From the NCBI GenBank assembly GCA_946479615.1, contig CAMLGR010000111.1, forward strand, positions 1-15,690: a stretch of DNA of 15,690 bases. Direction: 5' to 3'. The notes beneath the pieces are model-generated. The model searched no databases, was not told the DNA's origin, and saw nothing but the letters and a program-made list of their open reading frames with translations. Positions 6,093 through 12,655 of the stretch are shown here, piece after piece (position 1 is the first letter of the stretch; the number at the start of each line of letters is the position of its first letter). The DNA comes from an uncultured Bacteroidota bacterium (lineage in GTDB: Bacteria > Bacteroidota > Bacteroidia > Chitinophagales > Chitinophagaceae). Position numbers and translations under genes: made by a program.

Positions 6093-6923
6093 ATGAAAGC
6101 AATTGCCCTTTTCCCTTTTCTTGCAATAACGGGATTTTTTGGCGGCGAACCTATCGCTGTAAACCATCCGTTACCTGTTGGTGATAGTACGGTCATCAAT
6201 CATACGCTGGATGGTATGGTGAAGGAGTGGCCGATCTCACGATTCGTGACCGATGATAAAACCGGTAATCAATATGCGATCGATAATGACGGTAAGAATA
6301 TCTATCTCGTGATGAATATTCCCGATTCCCGCATGCAATTCAAAATGATGCGGAATGGCATGAGTACATACATTGATCTGAAGGCAAAGAAAAAAGAAGG
6401 GCAGGGGATCGAATTCCCGGAAAAAAATGAAAGCAATGATGCGGCATTGATGGCCATGCAAAAACCCAAACAGCAACAAGAGGGTGAGCCTGCCAGGAAG
6501 CCGGATATCAAAGCGATGCGTAAACTGATGGCCATGAACCTGGTGGCATTACGGTTATTCGGATTCAGCAAGGGAGAGAGCCTTGATCAGCAATTGATGA
6601 TGCCTAATAGCGTCAATATTGCTTTTGCCTGGGATTCTACGGATGTGATGCACCTGGAATACCGGATACCACTTAGCCTGCTGGGTGAGATGGCATCGCT
6701 TAATAAAAAAGAGATCAGCATCGGCTGGGAGATACATGCATTCGAAATAAAAAAAGATGCATCGGCCGAAGATGCCAGTATGAATAATGCGTATGGCGGT
6801 GGAAGAATGGGATACGGCGGCGGTCAACGAGGTGGTTATTATGGAGGCGACAGAACCATCGATGCACAACGGTACTGGACCAAATATGTTATCGAAATAC
6901 CGGATGATAAGAAAGCATTTTAA
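6093..6923 (+). CDS. Secreted CBM9-like protein with Gly-rich segment
   Basis: This is a 276-residue protein with a short signal peptide (MKAIALFPFLAITGFFG). Residues ~39-110 show the CBM9-like signature DG-x4-W followed by QYAIDNDGKNIYLVMNIPD and STYIDLKAKKKEGQGIEFP. Residues 120-150 are Met/Lys/Gln-rich, and 175-225 carry the second half of the sandwich (MHLEYRIPLSLLG, then EISIGWEIHAFEI). A Gly-rich, low-complexity stretch follows at 235-252 (GGGRMGYGGGQRGGYYGG) just before the last strand. I recall similar secreted proteins in Bacteroidota without assigned function. The N-terminal half resembles that of the DUF5916 protein nearby but there is no beta-barrel, so a soluble periplasmic partner is possible. 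It may be co-transcribed with the hydrolase 87 bases downstream. Confidence 0.75.
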   Translation: MKAIALFPFLAITGFFGGEPIAVNHPLPVGDSTVINHTLDGMVKEWPISRFVTDDKTGNQYAIDNDGKNIYLVMNIPDSRMQFKMMRNGMSTYIDLKAKKKEGQGIEFPEKNESNDAALMAMQKPKQQQEGEPARKPDIKAMRKLMAMNLVALRLFGFSKGESLDQQLMMPNSVNIAFAWDSTDVMHLEYRIPLSLLGEMASLNKKEISIGWEIHAFEIKKDASAEDASMNNAYGGGRMGYGGGQRGGYYGGDRTIDAQRYWTKYVIEIPDDKKAF

Positions 6924-7010
6924 TCAATACCTGCTTCGTTCGAAACATTTCACCCGTTATCAAAGATGGAATTACATACAGGTTCCCATTTTCACTAATC
7001 AATTAGCTGG

Positions 7011-7811
7011 ATGAAGATAATTTTGATCAGGACATTCAAGCTGGTAATCATTGCTTACATCGTGATATGTGTGCTCTTGTATTTTTTCCAGGAGAAGCTG
7101 ATCTTCTTTCCCGAAAAACTGGATAAAAAATTTCGGTTCAACTTCAACGATGATTTTGAAGAACTGAATTTTACTACTACAGATAATTTTGTATTAAATG
7201 GCGTTCTGTTCAAGGCAACGCATTCAAAAGGATTGATCTTTTATCTTCATGGCAATGCCGGTTCGGTCAACTCGTGGGAAGATGTAGCGAAGACGTATAC
7301 AGATCTGCAATACGATGTACTCATCATTGATTACCGTGGCTATGGAAAAAGCGAAGGGAAGATCAGCAGTGAAAAACAAATGTTTAAAGACCTGCAGATC
7401 GTGTATGATGCGATGAAGACAAGATATGATGAAAGTAAAATGGTAGTATTGGGCTATTCTATCGGCAGTGGGTTGGCGGCGAAAATAGCTTCTGTTAATC
7501 ACCCCCGGTTATTGATCCTGCAAACACCGTATTATAGTCTTACCGATATGATGCGGCGCCGTTATCCTCTCATTCCCACTTTTATATTGAAATATAAATT
7601 TGCCACGAACAAATACATCGTTGATTGTAAAATGCCGATCGTTATCTTTCACGGTGATCGCGATGAAGTCATTCATTACAACTCTTCTGCCAGGTTAAAG
7701 GAATTGCTGAAATCAGGTGATACCCTGGTCACCCTGAAAGGACAGGCTCATAATGGTGTAACTGATAACCCCGATTACCAGGCCGCCATCAGGAATATCT
7801 TAGGTAAATAA
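7011..7811 (+). CDS. Membrane-anchored alpha/beta hydrolase, ABHD13/BEM46-like
   Basis: The 266-residue protein has an uncleaved-looking N-terminal membrane segment (residues ~8-26, TFKLVIIAYIVICVLLYFF) followed by QEKLIFFPEKLD, typical of BEM46-like hydrolases. The oxyanion-loop motif YLHGNAGSV is at 78-86 and the nucleophile elbow GYSIGSG gives Ser150. Asp218 lies in FHGDRDEVI and His247 in GQAHNG, completing a plausible Ser-Asp-His triad. The family includes serine hydrolases of mostly unknown natural substrate, usually facing the periplasm or the membrane surface. The ATG starts 87 bases after the CBM9-like gene on the same strand. Catalytic competence is well supported; the substrate is not known. 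Confidence 0.88.
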   Translation: MKIILIRTFKLVIIAYIVICVLLYFFQEKLIFFPEKLDKKFRFNFNDDFEELNFTTTDNFVLNGVLFKATHSKGLIFYLHGNAGSVNSWEDVAKTYTDLQYDVLIIDYRGYGKSEGKISSEKQMFKDLQIVYDAMKTRYDESKMVVLGYSIGSGLAAKIASVNHPRLLILQTPYYSLTDMMRRRYPLIPTFILKYKFATNKYIVDCKMPIVIFHGDRDEVIHYNSSARLKELLKSGDTLVTLKGQAHNGVTDNPDYQAAIRNILGK

Positions 7812-7849
7812 GATCGCCGGAGGCCGGGCTGGATGTACAACAATCATCA

Positions 7850-7886
7850 GCATTTTTAAATGCACAAAAATGCCGGTATTATGCTG
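7850..7886 (+). terminator. Weak hairpin after the hydrolase gene
   Basis: GCATTTTT (7850-7857) and AAAAATGC (7866-7873) make an 8-bp perfect stem with an 8-nt loop. CAGCAT (7848-7853) can alternatively pair with ATGCTG (7881-7886). It lies about 40 bases after the stop codon. There is no U tract, so a terminator role is only possible. Confidence 0.3.
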
Positions 7887-7986
7887 TAAATAGCAAGATA
7901 ATATCATCATCGGTCAATAAAATACAGATTGGCGATAGCAAGCACAGAAATATATTTTCCCTGACTGCATGAATATGAACTTCCTT

Positions 7987-7994
7987 TAACTTTA
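7987..7994 (+). promoter_or_regulatory. Possible -7 element of the Gfo/Idh/MocA gene
   Basis: TAACTTTA has one mismatch to TAnnTTTG and ends 15 bases before the ATG at 8010. It is of the same form as the TACCTTTA before the small membrane protein gene at 10388. Confidence 0.35.
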
Positions 7995-8009
7995 AGCAAA
8001 ATCACTTTT

Positions 8010-9125
8010 ATGAACTCACGCCGCGACTTCCTGCAAAAAATGGCCGCCTCTACGCTCCCTCTTTATTTTTTCTCTTTGGATGAAAAAGGAAAGAATAAAT
8101 CATTGGTTGAAGAAAACTATGATGGGCCTGTACTACGGGTCGCCATTCTTGGGTTGGGCAGTTATGGTACACGTGTAGCCGATGCCATGCAAGCCTGCAA
8201 AAAAGCAAAACTGGTGGGTGCTATCAGCGGTACCCCTTCCAAATTAGTTAACTGGCAAAGTAAATATGGAATCCCGGAAAAGAATTGTTATAACTACGAA
8301 AACTTCGATCAGATCAAAAACAATCCTGATATCGATGCGGTCTATGTAATCACGCCTAACTCGTTGCATCACGACCAGGTGATACGGGTGGCGAAAGCCG
8401 GTAAGCATGTTATTTGTGAAAAGCCGGTAGCGCTCAACCAGGCGGAGGCGCAATCGATGGTCGATGCGTGTAAGAAAGCAAAAGTAAAATTCCTGGTAGG
8501 ATACCGGATGCACTTTGAACCAAAAACACTTGAGATCATCCGTATGCGTAAGGAGGGCGAACTGGGAAAGATCATGTTCTTCCAGGGATTAAGTGGTTTC
8601 AGGATCGGTGATCCAACACAATGGCGGCTAAATCGTCAACTTGCTGGCGGAGGTTCGATGATGGATATTGGCATTTATTCAATCAATGGTGCACGATACA
8701 TGGTAGGAGAAGAACCAATATGGGTGACAGCAGAAGAAACGAAAACAGATCCTGTAAAATTTAAAGAAGGTGTTGATGAGACCATCCAGTTTCAATTGGG
8801 TTTTCCCGGTGGTGCAGTAGCTTCCTGTTTATCGACGTATAGTATGAATTGGCTCGATCGGTTTTTTCTTACAGCCGAAAAGGGATTTGCTGAATTGTTA
8901 CCGGCAACCGGTTATGGTCCGATCCAGGGCCGTACCAATAAAGGCGAGCTGACACAACCACACCAGACACACCAGACAGTACAGATGGAAGAAATGGCCG
9001 GCATCATACTGGAAGGTAAAGTGCCGGTGGTACCGGTAGATGGAGAAGAAGCGGTAAAAGATATGAAAGTGCTGGATGCAATCTATCTTGCGGCAAAAAC
9101 CGGTAAGAGGATCGAACTAAAATAA
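8010..9125 (+). CDS. Gfo/Idh/MocA-family oxidoreductase, GFOR-like, with twin-arginine leader
   Basis: This 371-residue protein begins MNSRRDFLQKMAAS, a twin-arginine type leader, suggesting export with a bound NAD(P) cofactor. The Rossmann motif VAILGLGSYG is at about 44-53, followed by the family's ITPNSLHH (114-121) and CEKPVAL with the conserved Lys138 in the EKP motif. The C-terminal half has the GGGSMMDIGIY motif (213-223) whose Asp219 and Tyr223 correspond to the acid and tyrosine used in glucose-fructose oxidoreductase. Length fits the GFOR-like subgroup. The natural substrate, probably a sugar or sugar acid, cannot be read from sequence. It appears monocistronic: a 198-base gap with a -7-like element precedes it and an inverted-repeat element follows. 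Confidence 0.9.
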   Translation: MNSRRDFLQKMAASTLPLYFFSLDEKGKNKSLVEENYDGPVLRVAILGLGSYGTRVADAMQACKKAKLVGAISGTPSKLVNWQSKYGIPEKNCYNYENFDQIKNNPDIDAVYVITPNSLHHDQVIRVAKAGKHVICEKPVALNQAEAQSMVDACKKAKVKFLVGYRMHFEPKTLEIIRMRKEGELGKIMFFQGLSGFRIGDPTQWRLNRQLAGGGSMMDIGIYSINGARYMVGEEPIWVTAEETKTDPVKFKEGVDETIQFQLGFPGGAVASCLSTYSMNWLDRFFLTAEKGFAELLPATGYGPIQGRTNKGELTQPHQTHQTVQMEEMAGIILEGKVPVVPVDGEEAVKDMKVLDAIYLAAKTGKRIELK

Positions 9126-9290
9126 CAACTACATTCAATATACCAACTCCGCGGCCCTCTGTGTCTCCTCTGTGGTATATGCCCAGGAGTAAAGTATCGC
9201 GATAAAGTCCTTTAAAACCTCATGAATAGAATCTCTTTTACAGGGCTTGTTCCACAGAGGGTCACGGAGATTAACCGGTTGTTGTGAATT
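9123..9290. repeat. Intergenic inverted-repeat element
   Basis: CTCCGCGGCCCTCTGTG (9147-9163) is repeated in inverted form as CCACAGAGGGTCACGGAG (9252-9269) with two mismatches over 17 bases. A further CTCCTCTGTGG is at 9165-9175. Flanking AACAAC (9123-9128) and GTTGTTG (9278-9284) extend the symmetry in a loose way. The unit fills the gap between the oxidoreductase stop and the methyltransferase promoter, and as RNA would fold into a long interrupted hairpin. CTCTGTG(T)..CTCTGTGG-type intergenic sequences recur in Bacteroidota genomes by my recollection; this should be checked by search. Confidence 0.5.
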
Positions 9291-9298
9291 ATAGAGTT

Positions 9299-9306
9299 TA
9301 TATTTG
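9299..9306 (+). promoter_or_regulatory. -7 promoter element placed 3 bases before the methyltransferase ATG
   Basis: TATATTTG is an exact TAnnTTTG match. A TTG at 9279-9281 or 9282-9284 could form part of a -33 element. Transcription starting about 5-7 bases after the -7 element would begin at or just after the ATG at 9310, suggesting a leaderless mRNA. It also makes the TTG at 9304-9306 an unlikely start because it is inside the promoter. Confidence 0.5.
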
Positions 9307-9309
9307 AGA

Positions 9310-10077
9310 ATGGCAAATGATAGTACGACACGTTTCAGCAACAGGGTTGATGATTATGTAAAATACCGTCCTTCATATCCTTCGGCCATCGTTGACTTTT
9401 TGCAGGATAAATATGGGATCAAAAAAGATGCAATTGTAGCCGATATAGGATCCGGTACCGGCATCTCCAGCCATTTATTTTTAGAAAAAGGCTATGCTGT
9501 TATCGGTGTAGAACCTAATAAAGAAATGCGGGAACGGTCGGTTGAACTATTAAAGGAGTATAAAAAATTTACAACCGTACCCGGAACAGCCGAGCAGACA
9601 TTATTAAAAGATAAAGCAGTTGATCTTATCCTTGCCGGCCAGGCCTATCATTGGTTCGATGCAGTGGATGCCAAAGCCGAATTTCAGCGTATACTAAAAC
9701 CGGGTGGAGTGGTGGCCCTGGTCTGGAATGAACGATCAATCAATTCTTCTTTCGAAAAAGACTATGATGAACTGATCATCAGATATGCGAAGAACTACAA
9801 AACGCTGAACCACCGGAATATTGACTTTGACAGCATTAAAAAATTCTTTTATCCGCATCATTGTGAACTGACTGAATTTTCTAACCACCAGGATTTTGAT
9901 TTCGAGGGATTGAAAGGAAGATTATTATCTTCTTCCTATATGCCATTGGCGGGGCAGGAAGGATATGAAGAAATGCTGGTCAGTCTGGAAAAGCTGTATA
10001 AGCAATACGAGGCAGATAATAAGATCAGGATAGAGTATAGTACAAAATTGTATTCAGGAATATTCCAGGACTTCTAA
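9310..10077 (+). CDS. Class I SAM-dependent methyltransferase
   Basis: Starting at ATG 9310 the protein has 255 residues. It opens with RFSNRVDDYVKYRPSYP (8-24), a common N-terminus of this methyltransferase subgroup. Motif I is VADIGSGTG (43-51), the acidic residue of motif II is Glu68 in IGVEPNKEM, and the later motifs include AGQAYHWFD (109-117) and RILKPGGVVALVWNE (127-141). The AYHWFD segment is typical of Methyltransf_11 members of this type and may approach the substrate. The substrate is unknown. A start at TTG 9304 would add two residues but lies in the -7 element, so ATG is preferred. The gene ends at TAA 10077, three bases before a hairpin. Confidence 0.9.
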   Translation: MANDSTTRFSNRVDDYVKYRPSYPSAIVDFLQDKYGIKKDAIVADIGSGTGISSHLFLEKGYAVIGVEPNKEMRERSVELLKEYKKFTTVPGTAEQTLLKDKAVDLILAGQAYHWFDAVDAKAEFQRILKPGGVVALVWNERSINSSFEKDYDELIIRYAKNYKTLNHRNIDFDSIKKFFYPHHCELTEFSNHQDFDFEGLKGRLLSSSYMPLAGQEGYEEMLVSLEKLYKQYEADNKIRIEYSTKLYSGIFQDF

Positions 10078-10080
10078 GGT

Positions 10081-10229
10081 TCAACCTTATAGGTTGAAGC
10101 GATAACGCTAAAAAACATAATAATTGAGGTATTTTACTCGGATAGATAGGATGATAAAAGCCTGAATCGACGGTTGAAAAACATGATAATCCTCGTCTTT
10201 TAATCAAGCAGTCCGAACCTATAAGGTTC
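10081..10229. repeat. Paired palindromic repeats with shared ACCTTATAGGT core
   Basis: Two perfect small palindromes 118 bases apart are inverted relatives of each other: 10081-10097 contains ACCTTATAGGTT and 10215-10229 contains AACCTATAAGGT. Each is flanked by a GCGAT/ATCGC motif (after the first at about 10099-10103, after the second at about 10235-10239), so the pair forms an extended inverted repeat. It follows the methyltransferase stop by 3 bases. It may act as a 3' end structure, or as a small palindromic mobile repeat of the REP/MITE kind. Confidence 0.5.
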
Positions 10230-10273
10230 CAGCCATCGCTGCCAAAATAAAAAATATAAAATGCAGAATCTAA

Positions 10274-10319
10274 AATGTAAAAGGTAGTCACTCCGAAGTT
10301 CGAATACTCCTTTTACATT
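10274..10319. terminator. Hairpin with 11-bp perfect stem
   Basis: AATGTAAAAGG and CCTTTTACATT pair perfectly around a 24-nt loop. The 3' side is T-rich on the plus strand, so it could terminate the methyltransferase transcript, though it lies about 200 bases after the stop. Confidence 0.45.
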
Positions 10320-10373
10320 CTCTATTTTAAATTCTACATTTCTTCTTCCCCCACTGATTCCTCAAAGTTTCTT

Positions 10374-10381
10374 TACCTTTA
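10374..10381 (+). promoter_or_regulatory. Possible -7 element of the small membrane protein gene
   Basis: TACCTTTA (one mismatch to TAnnTTTG) ends 6 bases before the first ATG (10388). A transcript from it would start at about that ATG, so the second in-frame ATG at 10409, with a ~20-base leader, may be the real start. Confidence 0.35.
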
Positions 10382-10387
10382 TTCCTT

Positions 10388-10684
10388 ATGAGCGCAACAA
10401 TAGCCGTCATGGCCATCCTTCGCAAGTATGTAAGAATTTTTCGCAAAGCAGGTGCTACCAGCCCTTCAACCGCTATCCGTCCGCCTGAACATGGCGTTCG
10501 TAATTCTATGCTTTTTCAGAAACTGGTCCGGCAGGGGGTATTGGTAAAAATGGGAGACGACCGGTATTACCTGGATGAAAACCGCGAGGCAGAAATGCGG
10601 AACCGCCGTCAAAAAGCGGTTATCATCGTCATAGCGATCCTCGTTATCGGCCTTATTGTCGGCTATTTTTCTTTCCGGAGATAA
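10388..10684 (+). CDS. Small hypothetical protein with winged-helix-like region and one membrane segment
   Basis: The reading frame codes for 98 residues from ATG 10388, or 91 (MAILRKYVRIFRKAG...) from ATG 10409, which fits the promoter spacing better. Residues ~17-65 (FRKAGATSPSTAI, then MLFQKLVRQGVLVKMGDDRYYLD) look like a compact helix-helix-hairpin, as in a minimal winged helix, followed by a basic stretch MRNRRQK. A single membrane helix (about 77-94, AVIIVIAILVIGLIVGYF) ends in SFRR. By my recollection similar small proteins are common in Bacteroidota, with no known role. The topology is probably N-in with a cytoplasmic DNA- or RNA-binding-like domain; this is inference. Its stop is 6 bases from the stop of the convergent metallo-beta-lactamase gene. 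Confidence 0.75.
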   Translation: MSATIAVMAILRKYVRIFRKAGATSPSTAIRPPEHGVRNSMLFQKLVRQGVLVKMGDDRYYLDENREAEMRNRRQKAVIIVIAILVIGLIVGYFSFRR

Positions 10685-10690
10685 TTTATT

Positions 10691-11566
10691 TTATTTCTCC
10701 GCCAGCCTTTTGTTATACTGCTGCTGTAAATTGTCCATCGATTTATCAAATCCAGGCCGGTCTATGAATACGGCAGGGTTATAATCGTCACCCGGCTTCC
10801 GTTTCCTATGCATTCCAAACTGGCTGGCATGGGAAGCGAACCAGATATCGAATTGCAGCGCTTTCATTTTTTCAAGCGTTGCCGCATAATCTTTTCCTAC
10901 TTCCGGGTAAGACTGCATCCCGGAAAGTTTGGTCTCATCCAATATACTCGGCATATTGGCGATCAATACGCGATAGGTCCGGTGTTCATCAGTAACATCG
11001 AATAAAAAACTGCTTGCACCTTTCGTATGCCCGGGATGATGCAATACCCAGATCTTCATGCCACCTAATTCCACTGAATCACTTTCATGCAATTTGCGAT
11101 CTGCTTTTACCGGTGCAAACAGGCTTCCTTTACCACCGAATATATAATCGGAATTACCACCATCAGCTAATACACCTGCATCTTTTTCATTGATCATCAT
11201 CTTCGCACCTGTTTGTTTTTTTATTGCTGCCATCGCACCCACATGATCATAATGCGCATGCGTAGCCAGTAAAATCTTAATATCGGAAAATTTAAATCCC
11301 AGCGCCTTTACATGGGCACGGATCATCGGTGCAGATTCCGCCAGGCCGGTATTGATAAGGATATGTCCTTTGGGAGTGGTAACCAGGTAGCAGGCCAGGT
11401 CATAAGTACCCACATAATATAAATTACCCGCTATCCGGAATGGTGCATAGTCCTGTTTCCAGTTTTCCTGGACGATAGGCAGTTTAACAAGTTTCTGGGC
11501 AATGGAAACAAAACCGGTAAATGACAGCATCGCTGTCAGTAATAATATGCGGAAAGGCATTTTCAT
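10691..11566 (-). CDS. Subclass B3 metallo-beta-lactamase
   Basis: From ATG 11566 the protein is 291 residues with a signal peptide (MKMPFRILLLTAML...SIA) likely cut near residue 23, so it is periplasmic. The zinc motif HAHYDH is at 103-108, His180 lies in HHPGHTKG and His246 in FASHASQFG. These supply the ligand set of B3 enzymes (His116, His118, Asp120, His121, His196, His263 in BBL numbering). The segment LADGGNSDYIFGG (133-145) and the C-terminal GMHRKRKPGDDYNP are also B3 traits. The first motif residue is His, not the Gln of GOB enzymes. Family knowledge predicts hydrolysis of penicillins, cephalosporins and often carbapenems; the actual spectrum is not shown by sequence. A longer frame to 11587 would use TTG inside a -7 element, so ATG is chosen. 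The gene has its own promoter and no mobile element is nearby, consistent with an intrinsic chromosomal enzyme. Confidence 0.85.
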   Translation of the reverse strand: MKMPFRILLLTAMLSFTGFVSIAQKLVKLPIVQENWKQDYAPFRIAGNLYYVGTYDLACYLVTTPKGHILINTGLAESAPMIRAHVKALGFKFSDIKILLATHAHYDHVGAMAAIKKQTGAKMMINEKDAGVLADGGNSDYIFGGKGSLFAPVKADRKLHESDSVELGGMKIWVLHHPGHTKGASSFLFDVTDEHRTYRVLIANMPSILDETKLSGMQSYPEVGKDYAATLEKMKALQFDIWFASHASQFGMHRKRKPGDDYNPAVFIDRPGFDKSMDNLQQQYNKRLAEK

Positions 11567-11584
11567 AATTGGTGAATATGGATG

Positions 11585-11592
11585 CAAAGTAA
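11585..11592 (-). promoter_or_regulatory. -7-like element of the metallo-beta-lactamase gene
   Basis: On the minus strand TTACTTTG (one mismatch to TAnnTTTG) ends 18 bases before the ATG at 11566, implying a leader of roughly a dozen bases and independent transcription from the upstream hydrolase. Confidence 0.4.
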
Positions 11593-11695
11593 AAAATGGA
11601 ATTGATTGTTCGGGTCTTTTGTAAATAATTCATCTTTCAGCTTAACCGGGCAACATCCGTTCATCCACACCCATCCGCGTTCTGTTACCCTGGTT

Positions 11696-12523
11696 TTACA
11701 AGTCACTTTGATTTCCATGATAAGGCTCCTGTAAAAATGGTAATACGGAATCGACCAATAACTGCGAGGAAAAAATAGTATAATGAGTAAGCCCTGGTAG
11801 AATAGCCAGGCAACCCGCAGGCCGTCCCGAGCCGTCCGGCTGTCCATCCTGCTGACCACCACCAACCAGTTCGAAAAAGTCAATGATATGCGAAGGATAC
11901 ATGGCGTCTGCATCAGCAGCTACGATCATTGTGGGAGCATTGATCAACCCGATGGATGCCGACCAGTCATAATCTTTACGAAGCAATTCTCCCAGTTTTA
12001 TATGGAGGGTGGGCCAATCCTCCGGTCGCGGTGCTGCACGAAGGTAATTTTTATACATCCATGAACTTTCCATAGCTGTTGCCGATTCAATTCCCATCTG
12101 CTCCTTTTTTGCATTGATTTCCGGGTACCAGGCATCATGTTTAAACGCCCAGGAAACAACCACGAGTTTTCGTACACATCCAGGATGCCTGATCGCTAAT
12201 TGAATAGCCACACCGCCTCCCAGTGAATACCCCATGATAGCTGATTTTTTCAAATTCAGATATTCCAGTAAAGCAGCGATATCATCTGCCATTGCTTCGA
12301 TACTCAACGGGCGGCTGGTATCAGCAGTATGACCATGACCCTGCAATTCTACAGCAATCACCATGTGCTGTGCGGCAAGATCCGGCAAAATGGGATCAAA
12401 CATGCGGATATCTCCCGGCGCTCCATGCAATAATACCAGCGGTTCGCCTTTACCATAAATTTCATAGTAAAGCTGTAATCCGTTAATGGGTACATATTCA
12501 AATGAGTAGGGCTTTATTGTCAT
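11696..12523 (-). CDS. Alpha/beta hydrolase
   Basis: The 275-residue cytoplasmic protein has the classical fold: oxyanion region LVLLHGAPGD (29-38), VELQGHGHTADTSRP (58-72), nucleophile elbow GYSLGGG with Ser100, an acidic residue in IVAADADAMYP (Asp204 or Asp206), and His247 in PGLTHYTIF. It resembles the esterase/haloperoxidase-like group. A cap region lies at about 125-185. Unusual is a Gly/Gln/Asp-rich insert (GGGQQDGQPDGSGRPAGC, 221-238) between the acid and the histidine, which looks like a locally expanded loop. The signal-peptide-free N-terminus (MTIKPYSFEYVPINGLQLYY) supports the ATG at 12523. It is upstream of the metallo-beta-lactamase gene on the same strand with a 129-base gap; a functional link is not shown. 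Confidence 0.88.
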   Translation of the reverse strand: MTIKPYSFEYVPINGLQLYYEIYGKGEPLVLLHGAPGDIRMFDPILPDLAAQHMVIAVELQGHGHTADTSRPLSIEAMADDIAALLEYLNLKKSAIMGYSLGGGVAIQLAIRHPGCVRKLVVVSWAFKHDAWYPEINAKKEQMGIESATAMESSWMYKNYLRAAPRPEDWPTLHIKLGELLRKDYDWSASIGLINAPTMIVAADADAMYPSHIIDFFELVGGGQQDGQPDGSGRPAGCLAILPGLTHYTIFSSQLLVDSVLPFLQEPYHGNQSDL

Positions 12524-12655
12524 GAAGTATATAGCTAACGGAGATTGTTAATTCATGATCAGTACACATACAGTGCCAACTGTCGTATTGTTAGTAAAAC
12601 AAAAGATCAAAAAGAATGACAGCGGTGTAGCAAACAGGAATCATTGCAGATGCAT

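Larger units (their letters stand above)
10078..10387. other. 310-base intergenic region with several hairpins
   Basis: No coding sequence is evident. It contains TCAACCT-TAT-AGGTTGA (10081-10097), GAACCT-ATA-AGGTTC (10215-10229), a long stem AATGTAAAAGG/CCTTTTACATT (10274-10284 and 10309-10319) and finally the promoter of the small membrane protein gene. The first two hairpins share the core ACCTTATAGGT, one on each strand. Confidence 0.6.

Noticed and set aside
6787..7014. 75-residue plus-strand frame between the CBM9-like gene and the hydrolase
   Set aside because: Its first half is an out-of-frame reading of the Gly-rich segment, and it overlaps the hydrolase ATG without protein-like features.
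9304..9309. TTG start adding two residues to the methyltransferase
   Set aside because: The TTG is part of the exact -7 element TATATTTG, and the ATG at 9310 gives a normal N-terminus.
10691..11566. GOB-type variant of a B3 lactamase or a glyoxalase II
   Set aside because: The first zinc ligand is His (HAHYDH), not Gln, and the DGGNSDYIFGG and C-terminal segments are B3-specific rather than glyoxalase-like.
11567..11587. TTG start adding seven residues to the metallo-beta-lactamase
   Set aside because: The TTG is inside the -7-like TTACTTTG, and MKMPFRILLL is a standard signal-peptide start.
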